From contig UQOE01000002.1 in assembly GCA_900542575.1 (NCBI GenBank), positions 1-64,000 of the forward strand: 64,000 bases of DNA, given 5' to 3'. The notes under the pieces are model-generated. The model searched no databases. It saw only the letters and a program-made list of their open reading frames with translations, and was not told where the DNA came from. This DNA is from an uncultured Oscillospiraceae bacterium (GTDB taxonomy: Bacteria > Bacillota > Clostridia > Oscillospirales > Acutalibacteraceae). Made by a program: the position numbers and the translations under genes. Shown here piece by piece: positions 1-8,432 of this stretch (position 1 is its first letter; each line of letters begins with the position of its first letter).

Positions 1-23
1 TCTGGCTTTGCACAATGGTTTAA

Positions 24-86
24 AAATCTTCTTTGAACCATCTGATGGTCATGGGTGAAATCGTCGACGCCTATATTCTGAAATAA
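24..86 (+). pseudogene. possible C-terminal remnant of a flavin-reductase-like protein
   Basis: The frame from 24 to the TAA at 84-86 encodes a tail ending HLMVMGEIVDAYILK. It resembles the 'H..(I/V)GEVVDA' end of flavin reductase domain proteins. The same frame has a stop at 21-23, so no intact upstream frame connects within the window. It may be a frameshifted gene end, or chance. A terminator hairpin follows shortly, which fits a gene end here. Confidence 0.25.
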
Positions 87-112
87 TCCGAAAAAAACGA
101 AGAAAGATCCAT

Positions 113-145
113 AAAAAAACGGCACCTTCGGGTGCCGCTTTTTTT
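113..145. terminator. bidirectional intrinsic terminator
   Basis: The stem CGGCACC (120-126) pairs with GGTGCCG (131-137) around a TTCG loop. Seven or more A lie on the left and T on the right, so it can end transcripts on both strands. It would terminate the minus-strand ATPase gene and whatever ends at the left edge. Confidence 0.8.
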
Positions 146-157
146 GCCTGCAAGTAA

Positions 158-197
158 GGGCGTACTGCAGAAATTGCATTCTGCAGCACGCCCCTTT
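158..197. terminator. hairpin with CTGCAGAA core
   Basis: The arms GGGCGTaCTGCAGAA and TTCTGCAGcACGCCC form a long stem with one mismatch just downstream of the minus-strand ATPase gene. It shares its core with hairpins near 2.55, 34.2 and 51.7 kb. Confidence 0.6.
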
Positions 198-226
198 CTT
201 TGTTTTCAGAGGAAAAGCCGTCTGGT

Positions 227-1534
227 TCACTCCGCCTGGCCGGCCAGATAGTCGACAAACTGCTGGGCCGTCCGGCCGGAGAAGCCACCATGGCGGACTT
301 CCCAGACCTGTGCCTGCTGTTTGAGCTCCTTGTCGGTGAGCGTAATTTCCGGGTGTTTACGCGCAAGGGTGCGGACAATTTCATAAAATTCATCCGGACG
401 CGGCTTGAAGTAGCCGATGCTGACACCGAATCGATCGGAGAGGGAGAGCTTCTCCTGAATTGTGTCGTTGCGGTGGATATCTTCCTCGTCGACGTCATTC
501 CGGTCGGACCAGGTCTCGCGGATAAGGTGACGCCGATTGGAAGTGGCATAGATGAGGACATTTTCCGGTTTCGGCTCGAGGCCGCCCTCAATGACGGCTT
601 TGAGGTACTTGTACTCAATTTCGAACTCCTCAAAGCTCAGGTCGTCCATATAGATAATAAAGCGGTAGTTGCGGTTTTTAATTTGGTTGATGATGCGCGA
701 CAGATCTTTAAACTGGTGTTTGTACACCTCAATCATGCGGAGACCGCAGTCGTAGTACTCGTTCAGGATGGCCTTGATGCTGGTGGATTTACCCGTGCCG
801 GCATCGCCGTACAGGAGGACGTTGTTGGCGCGGCGTCCCTCGACAAAAGCCTCGGTGTTGGCAACCAGCTGTTCTTTCTGCTTCTCATAGCCCACCAGGT
901 CGTCCAGCCGGACTTCGCTGCAGTTGGTAATGGGGATGAGGAGCTCCCCCTCCTCGTTCTCCTCTGCCACGCGAAATGCCTTGTTGAGGCCGAATTTGCC
1001 GACGCCGTAGCGGGCATAGAAGTCAGTGACGGTCCGGTAGAGGTCCTCATCGGTCTCCGCCTGTTCCAGCGCCGTGCTGAGTTCCTGCACTTTTTCACTG
1101 ACGTTCTTATTGTAAATGGCCTCTTTCTTACCCACGGCATCGTAGTGTTCAATAACCGTAAAGCAATTGAGATGAAGTGCCTTTTCCAGCGGACCAAAGT
1201 CGTAGTCAAAAAGCTGCTTAAAGATGCGGAGATCATTCTTGGCAAACTCCGTCACAGACCCTTCCGAGGCGCCGACTTTTTCGGAGACCAGGGTAAACGG
1301 GGTCTCCGTCATGGCCAGCAGATAAGCGAGATAGTTGTGCCAGAGATTGTGGTTGAAGCCGTAGCGGGTAGCAAGATCTAACAGATTGTGGATTTCGTCG
1401 AGAATCTCCTGCGAGAGCTCCTCCGCCTCATAGCGCCCCTCGTCAAAGCGGCGGCAGATGTCCGCCAGGCGGAAGAGGATGCTGTTCTTCCCGATGCTGC
1501 GGTAGATGATAAGTTTTGAAGTCAGTTTATACAC
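227..1534 (-). CDS. DUF815-family AAA+ ATPase
   Basis: This is a 435-residue ATPase of the DUF815 group, whose cellular role is not established. Residues 243-250 (GDAGTGKS) form Walker A, residues 293-298 (IIYMDD) form Walker B, and the following ATSNRRHL segment is a sensor-1 type stretch. The N-terminal 200 residues are helical and acidic, and probably bind a partner. It starts at GTG 1534, preceded by GGAGG at a normal distance. It stands alone between terminators and the dehydrogenase gene. The family assignment is confident; the function is open. Confidence 0.85.
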   Translation of the reverse strand: MYKLTSKLIIYRSIGKNSILFRLADICRRFDEGRYEAEELSQEILDEIHNLLDLATRYGFNHNLWHNYLAYLLAMTETPFTLVSEKVGASEGSVTEFAKNDLRIFKQLFDYDFGPLEKALHLNCFTVIEHYDAVGKKEAIYNKNVSEKVQELSTALEQAETDEDLYRTVTDFYARYGVGKFGLNKAFRVAEENEEGELLIPITNCSEVRLDDLVGYEKQKEQLVANTEAFVEGRRANNVLLYGDAGTGKSTSIKAILNEYYDCGLRMIEVYKHQFKDLSRIINQIKNRNYRFIIYMDDLSFEEFEIEYKYLKAVIEGGLEPKPENVLIYATSNRRHLIRETWSDRNDVDEEDIHRNDTIQEKLSLSDRFGVSIGYFKPRPDEFYEIVRTLARKHPEITLTDKELKQQAQVWEVRHGGFSGRTAQQFVDYLAGQAE

Positions 1535-1573
1535 GCGACTGCGCCTCCGGATTACAAAATCTTTTTTAGTTTA

Positions 1574-2425
1574 TCACGATTTCGGGCTTTGTACCACTTT
1601 ATATGTGGCGGCGCTGTCCTCCTCTCCCAGGCCGCGCTTCTCGGCCTGGTCGTAGACGTTCCGCACCAGCAGCTCGCCGGGCATGATGCGGCCGACATAT
1701 TTTGCATAGCTCAGGATTCGATCGACCTCGTCGGACATCTCCGAGACCGAACTCTCTTCAGCGCTGTAGTCCCCCGCGTCAATCTTCCTCCAGACAGCAT
1801 CCAGATAGCGGCTCCGCGCATTGCCGAAGTCCATTGCCATGGCAAATTTCTGCGGTCCGATGCCGCTGGCGTCCGCCAGTGCCATGGCCTCGTTGACGCT
1901 GTTCTGCACCTGGGTCAGCAGGGCATCGTGACAGAGCTTCATGATGAGACCTGCCCCGTTGAACCCGATATACATGACCTCATCGGTCAGCATCAGCAGA
2001 TAGGGCAGAATTTTCTGGGCAGCCCGCTTGTTTCCCCCGACATAGATGCCGAAGGTCTGGTGGGACGGCACCATCGGGCAGTCCAGAAACTCAGCCCCTG
2101 CGTGCTTGACCTGGTCCGAGATGGCCACTGAGCGGATGGGATCAATGGTGCTCAGATCGACCCCGATCTTTCCGTGCTTCAGCTCCGGCAGCATGCTCTG
2201 CCAGGTTTTCTCCGCCTCTTCGGTTCCCGGGAGCAGCGAAAAGATGAGGTCCGCCTGCCGTGCCGCCTCCGCAGGGTTCCCACATGGCAACCCGCCGGCC
2301 CGCTCCATCGGCGCAATCCGCTCCGGATCTGCGTCATAGACATAGACCGAATCCTGATTTCTGTGGATGAGTGCCGCACAGACAGCTGATCCGCTGCCCT
2401 CCAGCCCGATAAATCCAATTTTCAT
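1574..2425 (-). CDS. 3-hydroxyisobutyrate dehydrogenase-like NAD(P)-binding protein
   Basis: This protein of about 283 residues belongs to the beta-hydroxyacid dehydrogenase family, which oxidises short hydroxy acids with NAD(P). The N-terminus MKIGFIGLEGSGSA is a Rossmann loop, slightly divergent from the usual GxGxxG. The catalytic lysine region reads GLIMKLCHDAL and keeps the Lys. The substrate loop DCPMVPSHQTFG differs from the usual DAPVSGG, so the substrate cannot be named. I chose the ATG at 2425 because the Rossmann fold begins there; a further in-frame start at 2524 lacks homology. Confidence 0.8.
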   Translation of the reverse strand: MKIGFIGLEGSGSAVCAALIHRNQDSVYVYDADPERIAPMERAGGLPCGNPAEAARQADLIFSLLPGTEEAEKTWQSMLPELKHGKIGVDLSTIDPIRSVAISDQVKHAGAEFLDCPMVPSHQTFGIYVGGNKRAAQKILPYLLMLTDEVMYIGFNGAGLIMKLCHDALLTQVQNSVNEAMALADASGIGPQKFAMAMDFGNARSRYLDAVWRKIDAGDYSAEESSVSEMSDEVDRILSYAKYVGRIMPGELLVRNVYDQAEKRGLGEEDSAATYKVVQSPKS

Positions 2426-2540
2426 AGCTCTTCTGCCTCGATTCTCGATCTGATTTCTGTCTCTATTATAATAGTTTTCGTCAAACAGCACAAAAAAATG
2501 ACAGAAATTAGAATATTTCTGCACTGAACCGTCCTGCGCA

Positions 2541-2580
2541 AAAGAGCGCGCTTCAGAATTGCATTCTGAAGCGCGCCCCT
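2541..2580 (-). terminator. intrinsic terminator of the 2595-3281 gene
   Basis: A perfect 13-base inverted repeat (2546-2558 and 2564-2576, arm GCGCGCTTCAGAA) has a 5-base loop and is followed on the minus strand by TCTTTT. It shares sequence with the hairpin at 158-197. Confidence 0.8.
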
Positions 2581-2594
2581 GTGAATGTTGAAAA

Positions 2595-3281
2595 TTAACG
2601 GCGTTTCCTGCTGCGGAACCGCTGTCTGGTCAGGAAAACCCAGTTGATGCCGAGCAGGGTGTCAACGGTATAGACCAACACGCCGAAGATGCGCATTCCG
2701 GTCTGAGAGATGCCGCAGCCCCCCTGTATGCCAAGCAGCCAGAGCAGGGTACAAACAACTGCAATTAAGAGTTCGGCGGCAAGTACCTGGCTGTAATAGC
2801 GAAGCGAACTGTTGTCGAAGTAATTCTCGTCGGAGAAGACATTGCGGACACGCAGAACGGTGTCCCGGCAGCCGTCCGAGGCATGGGGTGCCCGGTACAG
2901 AGCATAGTATTTCCGGTGATACGTCCGAATGCCGTGAACCATGACCTCCTGAATCTGCTCCAGTTCCAGCTTCGGATTCTGGTGCTTCCAGTTGGTCTCG
3001 ATGCTGTGGGTCAGGTCGTCCCCGTCATAGATGTATTCCAGTCCGCTGGAGATGCCGTAATAGAAGTCATTCGGCTCCTCTTCGGTCTGATAGGCAATCA
3101 GCACGCGCCGCGGAAGGAATTTGCCAATACCCACTGTCGCTACACCCTGCACCTCAAACGCGGTGACTGTAATGCGGTCCTGTAGAAGCAGCCACTGGTT
3201 GGCGGCACGAAGTGAGGAAAACGTCTGCAGCTGAAAAGATTGTTCCATGCCTGTTACACTGTCTAACATATTTCTGAGCAT
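2595..3281 (-). CDS. hypothetical membrane protein, two C-terminal TM segments
   Basis: This is a 228-residue protein that I do not recognise. The first 160 residues look soluble, with mixed charge. Two hydrophobic segments follow (about 166-190 and 197-217), ending in a basic RQRFRSRKRR tail, so the soluble part is probably cytoplasmic. The ATG at 3281 has GGAGGAAG upstream. Its promoter, about 100 bases upstream, carries an inverted repeat exactly inside the -35/-10 spacer, suggesting repression. Confidence 0.65.
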   Translation of the reverse strand: MLRNMLDSVTGMEQSFQLQTFSSLRAANQWLLLQDRITVTAFEVQGVATVGIGKFLPRRVLIAYQTEEEPNDFYYGISSGLEYIYDGDDLTHSIETNWKHQNPKLELEQIQEVMVHGIRTYHRKYYALYRAPHASDGCRDTVLRVRNVFSDENYFDNSSLRYYSQVLAAELLIAVVCTLLWLLGIQGGCGISQTGMRIFGVLVYTVDTLLGINWVFLTRQRFRSRKRR

Positions 3282-3391
3282 GCCGCTTCCTCCTTCTTAC
3301 AAAAATGATTGGCAACTCTTCGCTGTCTGTTTCTACAAATTTCAGGACAAACTTGTCACAAAATTGTTCAATACCTTTTTCTTTCACCTTC

Positions 3392-3420
3392 ATTGTAACG
3401 GTTTTGTAACCGTTGTTCAA
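3392..3420 (-). promoter_or_regulatory. promoter with operator-like inverted repeat in the spacer
   Basis: On the minus strand, TTGAAC (3415-3420) and TACAAT (3392-3397) are separated by 17 bases. The spacer is filled by AACGGTT-4-AACCGTT (arms 3397-3403 and 3408-3414). It drives the membrane protein gene at 2595-3281. A repressor bound there would block polymerase directly. Confidence 0.6.
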
Positions 3421-3469
3421 GACGAAATTCAAGATTAATTTAAGGAAATGGTATCTCGTTTTCGAACAG

Positions 3470-3506
3470 AAAAAACCCCCGGAACCCGGATAAGGTTTCG
3501 GGGGAA
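3470..3506 (-). terminator. intrinsic terminator after trpF
   Basis: On the minus strand, CCCCCGAAACC and GGGTTCCGGGGG pair with one mismatch and are followed by TTTTTT. It lies directly after the trpF stop, so the trp transcript ends here without trpB or trpA. Confidence 0.85.
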
Positions 3507-3509
3507 AAA

Positions 3510-4121
3510 TCAGTGGAAAGAACGTACGATCTTCATGCACTGTTCCATTTTGGCGGGATCCTTGACCTGATTGGTCTCAATGCCGCTGCTGAGGTCTACC
3601 GCGTACGGGTGAAACCGCGAAATGGCCTCTTCCAGGTTGTCCGGCCCCAGCCCGCCCGCGAGGAAATAGGGACGTGAGAAATTGCGGATCAGAGACCAGT
3701 CGAAGGTCTCTCCCGTCCCCTTGCCATTGTCCAGGAGCACATAGTCGGCCGGCGACTGCTCCGCCGCCCGGAGGTCGTCCTCGGAGCGGATGCGGAAGGC
3801 CTTGACAATGGGGATGTACGAAGGCGTCACGGTCCGCAGATTCCGAATGTACGCCTCATCTTCCTGCCCGTGCAGCTGGATGGCATCGATAACGTTGGAA
3901 AGCGTGTACGGGGTGAGCTCTTTGATTTCGCGGTTCACGAAGACCCCTACGGAGGGAATCGACGGGTCCAGCATGGATTTCAGCATGAGCGCCGTCTGGA
4001 AATCGATATTTCGATGGCTCTTCGGGAACAGATTGATGAACCCGATGTAGTCCGGCTTCAGCAGATTGACGGCGGCGATGTCATCCACCCGGGACATCCC
4101 GCATAATTTGACCTTAGTCAT
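3510..4121 (-). CDS. trpF: phosphoribosylanthranilate isomerase
   Basis: TrpF catalyses the Amadori rearrangement of phosphoribosylanthranilate in tryptophan synthesis. The 203-residue protein starts MTKVKLCGM, with the conserved KxCG active-site Cys. It ends with the barrel motifs LAGGLGPDN and AVDLSSGIE. The ATG at 4121 overlaps the trpC stop by 8 bases, which suggests translational coupling. It is the last gene of the operon before a terminator. Confidence 0.93.
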   Translation of the reverse strand: MTKVKLCGMSRVDDIAAVNLLKPDYIGFINLFPKSHRNIDFQTALMLKSMLDPSIPSVGVFVNREIKELTPYTLSNVIDAIQLHGQEDEAYIRNLRTVTPSYIPIVKAFRIRSEDDLRAAEQSPADYVLLDNGKGTGETFDWSLIRNFSRPYFLAGGLGPDNLEEAISRFHPYAVDLSSGIETNQVKDPAKMEQCMKIVRSFH

Positions 4122-4902
4122 GGCACTCCCCCCGCAGCTCCGCGAGCATGGCGGCCTTGTCCGGCGCACGCATCAGCGTCTCTCCGATGAGCACGGCATT
4201 GGTCCCGTTGCGATACAGCACGCCTACATCGGCAGCATTCCGGATTCCGCTCTCGGAGACGTACAGCGTATCCTCCGGGATCAGAGATCGGAGCCGAACC
4301 GAGTTGTGGATATCCACTGTGAAATCTTTCAGATTCCGGTTGTTGACGCCGATGATTTTTGCGCCCGTCTTTACGGCGCGGGCCACCTCGTCGGCGTCAT
4401 GTGCCTCGACCAGTGCATCGAGCCCGAGGGAATCGGCCAGGCCGAAGTAGTCCTGCAGCTGCCCGTCACTGAGCAGGCTGCAGATTAGAAGAACGGCGCC
4501 CGCGCCGTAGAGCTTGGCCTGGTAAATCATATACTCATCAACTGTGAAGTCTTTCCGCAGAGCCGGGATGGAGACGGCAGCCGCTATTTCCTGCAGGTAC
4601 CGGTCGGAGCCCTGAAAATAGACCGGCTCGGTGAGACAGGAGATGGCGGAGGCCCCCGCCTTCTCGTAGTCTTTTGCAATTTCGAGATACGGGAAATCCG
4701 GTGCAATCAGCCCCTTGGACGGGGACGCCTTTTTGCACTCGCAGATGAACGACATGCCCGGCGCCGCGAGGGCCGCGGCAAAGGGATAGCCAGTGTTGAG
4801 CTCTGTGTCCCGCACACGGGCTTTCAGTTCCTCCTGCGGGGTCTCCCGCTTCTGAGCCTCTATGCGCTCCCGGGTGGCATCGGCCAGTTTATCCAGGATC
4901 AT
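4114..4902 (-). CDS. trpC: indole-3-glycerol phosphate synthase
   Basis: TrpC closes the indole ring to give indole-3-glycerol phosphate. The 262-residue TIM barrel shows FICECKKASPSKG with the catalytic lysines, ALRKDFTVDEYMIYQA, and GVNNRNLKDF, followed by SESGI near the phosphate site. It starts 4 bases after the trpD stop and overlaps trpF at its end. The length and motifs are typical. Confidence 0.95.
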   Translation of the reverse strand: MILDKLADATRERIEAQKRETPQEELKARVRDTELNTGYPFAAALAAPGMSFICECKKASPSKGLIAPDFPYLEIAKDYEKAGASAISCLTEPVYFQGSDRYLQEIAAAVSIPALRKDFTVDEYMIYQAKLYGAGAVLLICSLLSDGQLQDYFGLADSLGLDALVEAHDADEVARAVKTGAKIIGVNNRNLKDFTVDIHNSVRLRSLIPEDTLYVSESGIRNAADVGVLYRNGTNAVLIGETLMRAPDKAAMLAELRGECHD

Positions 4903-4906
4903 GGGC

Positions 4907-5917
4907 TCAGTCCTCGTTGGTCAGGCGGACGTAGTCCTCCACCTGCTTCATGGCTTTGCCGCTGTCGATGGTCTCTGCCGCAAGCTTCAGGCCCTCATCA
5001 ATGGAAATGCCCTTTGCAATGTGCAGTGCTGCAGCGGAGTTGATAAGAACGGCGTCGCGCTTGGCGCCCTGCTCTTTGCCGGTAAAAATATCCCGGATAA
5101 TCTGGGCGTTCTCCGCCGGCGTGCCGCCGACGAGCTCTTTCTTCTCATGCCGGGTCATGCCGAAAAGTTCGGGCATGATTTCATAGGTGCGGTACTCGCC
5201 GCCGAGATATTCGCAGACCTGGGTCTTGGCGCTGACGGAGATCTCATCGAGACAATCTTCTCCGTAGACGACCATAGCTTTATTGACGCCCAGATTGACC
5301 AGAACGTGGGCCAGCGGTTCGACCAGAGATTTGTCATAGACGCCCATCAGCTGCATGGTAGCGCCGGCCGGGTTAGTGAGCGGTCCAAGGATGTTGAAGA
5401 CGGTTGCAATAGGAAGCTCCTTCCGGACCGGAGCAACATATTTCATGGAGACATGATAGTTCTGTGCAAACAGGAAGCAGAAGTTCAGTTTCTTGAGGAT
5501 CTCCTCCGATTTCTCCGCGGGAAGATTCAGTTTGGCGCCGAGGGCCTCCAGGCAGTCGGCGGTGCCGCACTTGCTGGTGGCGGCGCGGTTGCCGTGTTTG
5601 GCCACCGGGACGCCGGCCGCGGAGCAGACGAACGCAGAGGCCGTGGAGATATTGAAAGAGTTGGCCTTGTCCCCACCGGTGCCGACAATTTCGAGGACGG
5701 GCTGATCGTTCAGGAACTTGGCGCAGTGGTTTCGCATACCCTTGGCGCAGCCGGTAATCTCCTCAATGGTCGGGCCCTTGCAGGAGAGCGCGGTCAGGAA
5801 CGAGCCGATCTGCACGTCGTTGCACTCGCCGTCCATGATTTCGTCGAGAACGGTCTCCGCCTCGGCGAAAGTGAGATCTTCCTTGTTAACCAGTTTGACA
5901 ATTGCCTCTTTAATCAT
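4907..5917 (-). CDS. trpD: anthranilate phosphoribosyltransferase
   Basis: TrpD joins anthranilate to phosphoribosyl pyrophosphate. The 336-residue protein shows the phosphate loop GTGGDKANSFNIST, the KHGNRA segment and the LGPLTNPA motif, all standard for the family. Its ATG overlaps the trpG stop (ATGA), so the two are coupled. TrpG and TrpD are separate here, not fused as in enterics. Confidence 0.95.
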   Translation of the reverse strand: MIKEAIVKLVNKEDLTFAEAETVLDEIMDGECNDVQIGSFLTALSCKGPTIEEITGCAKGMRNHCAKFLNDQPVLEIVGTGGDKANSFNISTASAFVCSAAGVPVAKHGNRAATSKCGTADCLEALGAKLNLPAEKSEEILKKLNFCFLFAQNYHVSMKYVAPVRKELPIATVFNILGPLTNPAGATMQLMGVYDKSLVEPLAHVLVNLGVNKAMVVYGEDCLDEISVSAKTQVCEYLGGEYRTYEIMPELFGMTRHEKKELVGGTPAENAQIIRDIFTGKEQGAKRDAVLINSAAALHIAKGISIDEGLKLAAETIDSGKAMKQVEDYVRLTNED

Positions 5918-6489
5918 TTCGAAACGACCTCCAGAAAATTTTTCAGAATTTGATTGCCGTCCGGGGTCAGAATGGATTCCGGATGGAACTGCAGTCCGTA
6001 GACCGGGAATGTTTTATGCTGAACAGCCATGACTTCACCGTCTGCAGTTTTTGCAATGACCTGCAGGCAGTCGGGAAGGGTGTCCGGGTCAACCGCCAGA
6101 GAATGGTAGCGTGCGACCGGAATGGACGGCTTCATCCCGCGGAAGATTGGGCTGTCGGTGTCGAGTTCTGCAATAGATTGTTTGCCGTGCATGAGCTGGC
6201 GGGCGTGGATGATTTTTGCCCCGTTGGCCTCGCAGATGGCCTGATGGCCGAGGCAGACGCCGAAGATAGGGATTTTCCCGCTGTAAGTCTTCACGATGTG
6301 TTCGCAGAAGCCCGCATCTTTCGGCTTGCCCGGTCCGGGACTCAGCAGAATGCAGTCGGGCTGCAGCTGCTCAATGGCGCGGTCGTCCGCGGCGTCGTTG
6401 CGAAGCACCTTGATATCCGGACGGATTGCACCGATCAGCTGATATAAATTATAGGAAAAGCTGTCATAATTGTCGACCAATAAAATCAT
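5914..6489 (-). CDS. trpG: anthranilate synthase glutamine amidotransferase subunit
   Basis: TrpG supplies ammonia from glutamine to TrpE. The protein of about 191 residues starts MILLVDNYDSFSYN. It has the nucleophile GVCLGHQ and the catalytic pair FHPES, with LLSPGPG before them. The ATG at 6489 overlaps the trpE stop by four bases; an upstream in-frame start adds a low-complexity Gly/Arg stretch and is unlikely. It could also serve 4-amino-4-deoxychorismate synthase, as some bacteria share this subunit. Confidence 0.93.
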   Translation of the reverse strand: MILLVDNYDSFSYNLYQLIGAIRPDIKVLRNDAADDRAIEQLQPDCILLSPGPGKPKDAGFCEHIVKTYSGKIPIFGVCLGHQAICEANGAKIIHARQLMHGKQSIAELDTDSPIFRGMKPSIPVARYHSLAVDPDTLPDCLQVIAKTADGEVMAVQHKTFPVYGLQFHPESILTPDGNQILKNFLEVVSK

Positions 6490-7967
6490 GCGTCTTCTAC
6501 CTCCTCTGCCAGCTGAAGAGCCTGCACCACGGCCGCCGCCTTGTTGCGGCACTCCTGGAATTCGTTCTCCGGGACGCTGTCGGCCACGATACCTGCGCCG
6601 GTACGGACGGTTACCTGTCCGTTGTGGCGGTACGCCAGGCGGATGGCAATGCAGACATCCAGATTGCCCGTGAAGTCGAGATAGCCGACGGCGCCGCCGT
6701 ACAGCCCGCGCTTGTCGCCCTCCAGCTCATTGATGAGCTGGCAGGCCCGAATCTTCGGGGCACCGGAGAGGGTGCCGGCGGGGAGAACGGCGTCGACCGC
6801 ATCGACCGCGTCAAATTTTTCATCGGCAATCTGGCCGACGACGCAGGATCCGATGTGCATGACGTGGGAGTAGCGCTCAATTTCCATATACTTCTCCACT
6901 TTGACGGATCCGAAGGAGCAGACGCGGCCGAGGTCGTTCCGGCCGAGATCCACCAGCATATTGTGCTCGGCGCACTCCTTTTCATCGGCCAGCAGTCCCT
7001 CTTCCAGGGCCTTGTCCTCGGCGTCCGTCCTGCCGCGGGGCCGTGTGCCCGCCAGCGGGAAGGTGCGGATCGTCCCGTCCTCAATCTTGACGAGGGTCTC
7101 CGGGCTGGCCCCGGCAATCTCCACATCTTTCCCGGAGAAGTAGAACATATACGGCGAGGGATTTGTGGTCCGCAGAATGCGGTAAGTATTGAACAGGCTG
7201 CCCTCATACGGCGCCCGCATAGGGTTGGAGAGCACGAGCTGGAAGATGTCGCCCTCAAAGATATGTTCTTTGACCTGCTCCACCTTTCTGCAGTACTCTT
7301 CCTCCGAGAAGGCCAGCGTCAGCGGCCCGGCCAGATGGCCGCGGGGCGGCGTCTTCTGGGACCCGGTCCGGATGATCTTCTCCATAGTATTCAGGCTGAG
7401 CACGGCCTTATTATAGTTTTCCTCGACGCTGTCCGTGCGGACATTGGCAATGAGGTACAGCTTTTTGTCATAATGGTCAAAGCAGACCAGTTTGTCGAAA
7501 AGCATCAGATCCATATCGCGGAAGGAGTCCTCGCCGCCCTCGACAAGCTTCAGACTCGGCTCGCCGTATTTCATATAGTCGTAGGAGAAATAGCCGACGA
7601 GTCCGCCGGTGAACGGCGGCATTCCCGGAACACGGACCGAGCGGTTGTCCTGGATGACCTGTCTGAGATAGGTGCCCGGATGGTCCGTGTGCATGCGGAT
7701 GGTTCCTCCGGCACCTACCATGAGCTCGTGGTCCTTGCAGACGAGCTCCATGCGCGGGTCATAGCCGAGGAAGGTATACCGCCCCATGCTGCGCTTATCC
7801 TCCGCGCTCTCAAGGATAAAGCAGTGCTCATCCACATTCATAAATGCCCGTAGCACTTCCAGCGGCGTGCGGATATCGGACAGCAGTTCCCGGCAGATGG
7901 GGATGAGCCTTGCCTCCTCATGTTCCTGCGCCAGCCGGCGCACCTCGTCGATCGTTGTCTGTTTCAA
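6486..7967 (-). CDS. trpE: anthranilate synthase component I
   Basis: TrpE converts chorismate and ammonia to anthranilate and is the committed step of the pathway. I place the start at TTG 7967, which has AGGAAGAG upstream. The longer frame to 8051 would run back into the terminator of the leader and is rejected. The N-terminus holds the ILESAE element of the tryptophan feedback site. The C-terminal chorismate-binding half shows FAGSPETL-like and TFPLAGTRPRG motifs. It is first gene of trpEGDCF and controlled by the T-box upstream. Confidence 0.93.
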   Translation of the reverse strand: MKQTTIDEVRRLAQEHEEARLIPICRELLSDIRTPLEVLRAFMNVDEHCFILESAEDKRSMGRYTFLGYDPRMELVCKDHELMVGAGGTIRMHTDHPGTYLRQVIQDNRSVRVPGMPPFTGGLVGYFSYDYMKYGEPSLKLVEGGEDSFRDMDLMLFDKLVCFDHYDKKLYLIANVRTDSVEENYNKAVLSLNTMEKIIRTGSQKTPPRGHLAGPLTLAFSEEEYCRKVEQVKEHIFEGDIFQLVLSNPMRAPYEGSLFNTYRILRTTNPSPYMFYFSGKDVEIAGASPETLVKIEDGTIRTFPLAGTRPRGRTDAEDKALEEGLLADEKECAEHNMLVDLGRNDLGRVCSFGSVKVEKYMEIERYSHVMHIGSCVVGQIADEKFDAVDAVDAVLPAGTLSGAPKIRACQLINELEGDKRGLYGGAVGYLDFTGNLDVCIAIRLAYRHNGQVTVRTGAGIVADSVPENEFQECRNKAAAVVQALQLAEEVEDA

Positions 7968-7989
7968 CGTTTTCTCTTCCTTTCTGTCG

Positions 7990-8300
7990 CGATGGAATTC
8001 TGCGGACAAAAAAAGCCCCCGACAGCGGACAGAAACTCTGTCAGCTGTCAAGGGCGAGTATCCTGAATTGGGTTACCCGTGGTGCCACCTTGATTTGTGA
8101 AGCCACACACTCAGCGGAATACCATCATATTCCCGGCAGCTGACGCGTGCCTGACGTCATGCAATACTCGGGAAACCTCCCTTTCCGCATGCCCTCAGCG
8201 GTCCATTTGCGGCACTGCGTCCGACCCGGCTCTCAGCTCTCCGGATTCTCTGTGCGTGCACCTGCCGTTTGATCTCCGCCTCAACGGTTTCATTTGATTT
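7990..8300 (-). promoter_or_regulatory. tryptophan T-box riboswitch leader of trpEGDCF
   Basis: On the minus strand the T-box sequence AAGGTGGCACCACG lies at 8078-8091, followed by an intrinsic terminator (8006-8055, ending in eight T). Upstream sits a long structured stem I with a likely UGG specifier codon at 8203-8205 followed by ACC. The RNA senses uncharged tRNA-Trp: binding favours the antiterminator and lets trpE be transcribed. The class is clear from the sequence; the exact specifier position is inferred from the operon and the UGG-ACC context. Confidence 0.92.
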
Positions 8301-8306
8301 TGGTCT

Positions 8307-8335
8307 ATTAAACCACTGGATTCGATTTTTGTCAA
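8307..8335 (-). promoter_or_regulatory. trp operon promoter
   Basis: On the minus strand, TTGACA (8330-8335) and TTTAAT (8307-8312) are separated by 17 bases, placing the transcript start near 8300 at the head of the T-box. Confidence 0.8.
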
Positions 8336-8355
8336 GCTTTCCCTCGCCTGCGCGA

Positions 8356-8384
8356 TTGAATCTTGTTCCGGATTCCTTTATACT
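8356..8384 (+). promoter_or_regulatory. promoter of the lipoprotein gene
   Basis: TTGAAT (8356-8361) and TATACT (8379-8384) are 17 bases apart, about 50 bases before the lipoprotein start and divergent from the trp promoter. Confidence 0.7.
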
Positions 8385-8432
8385 GAAATCAATTCTTTTT
8401 CTCATATGGTTTGTTTTGATAAGGAGTCGACC

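Noticed and set aside
200..1381. 393-residue plus-strand open frame
   Set aside because: It is antisense to the DUF815 ATPase, which has clear Walker motifs; no protein family matches the frame.
3154..3540. 128-residue minus-strand frame across 3282-3440
   Set aside because: It overlaps the start of the membrane protein and the trpF terminator, and includes the promoter; the short MKVKEKGIEQF piece has no ribosome binding site or family match.
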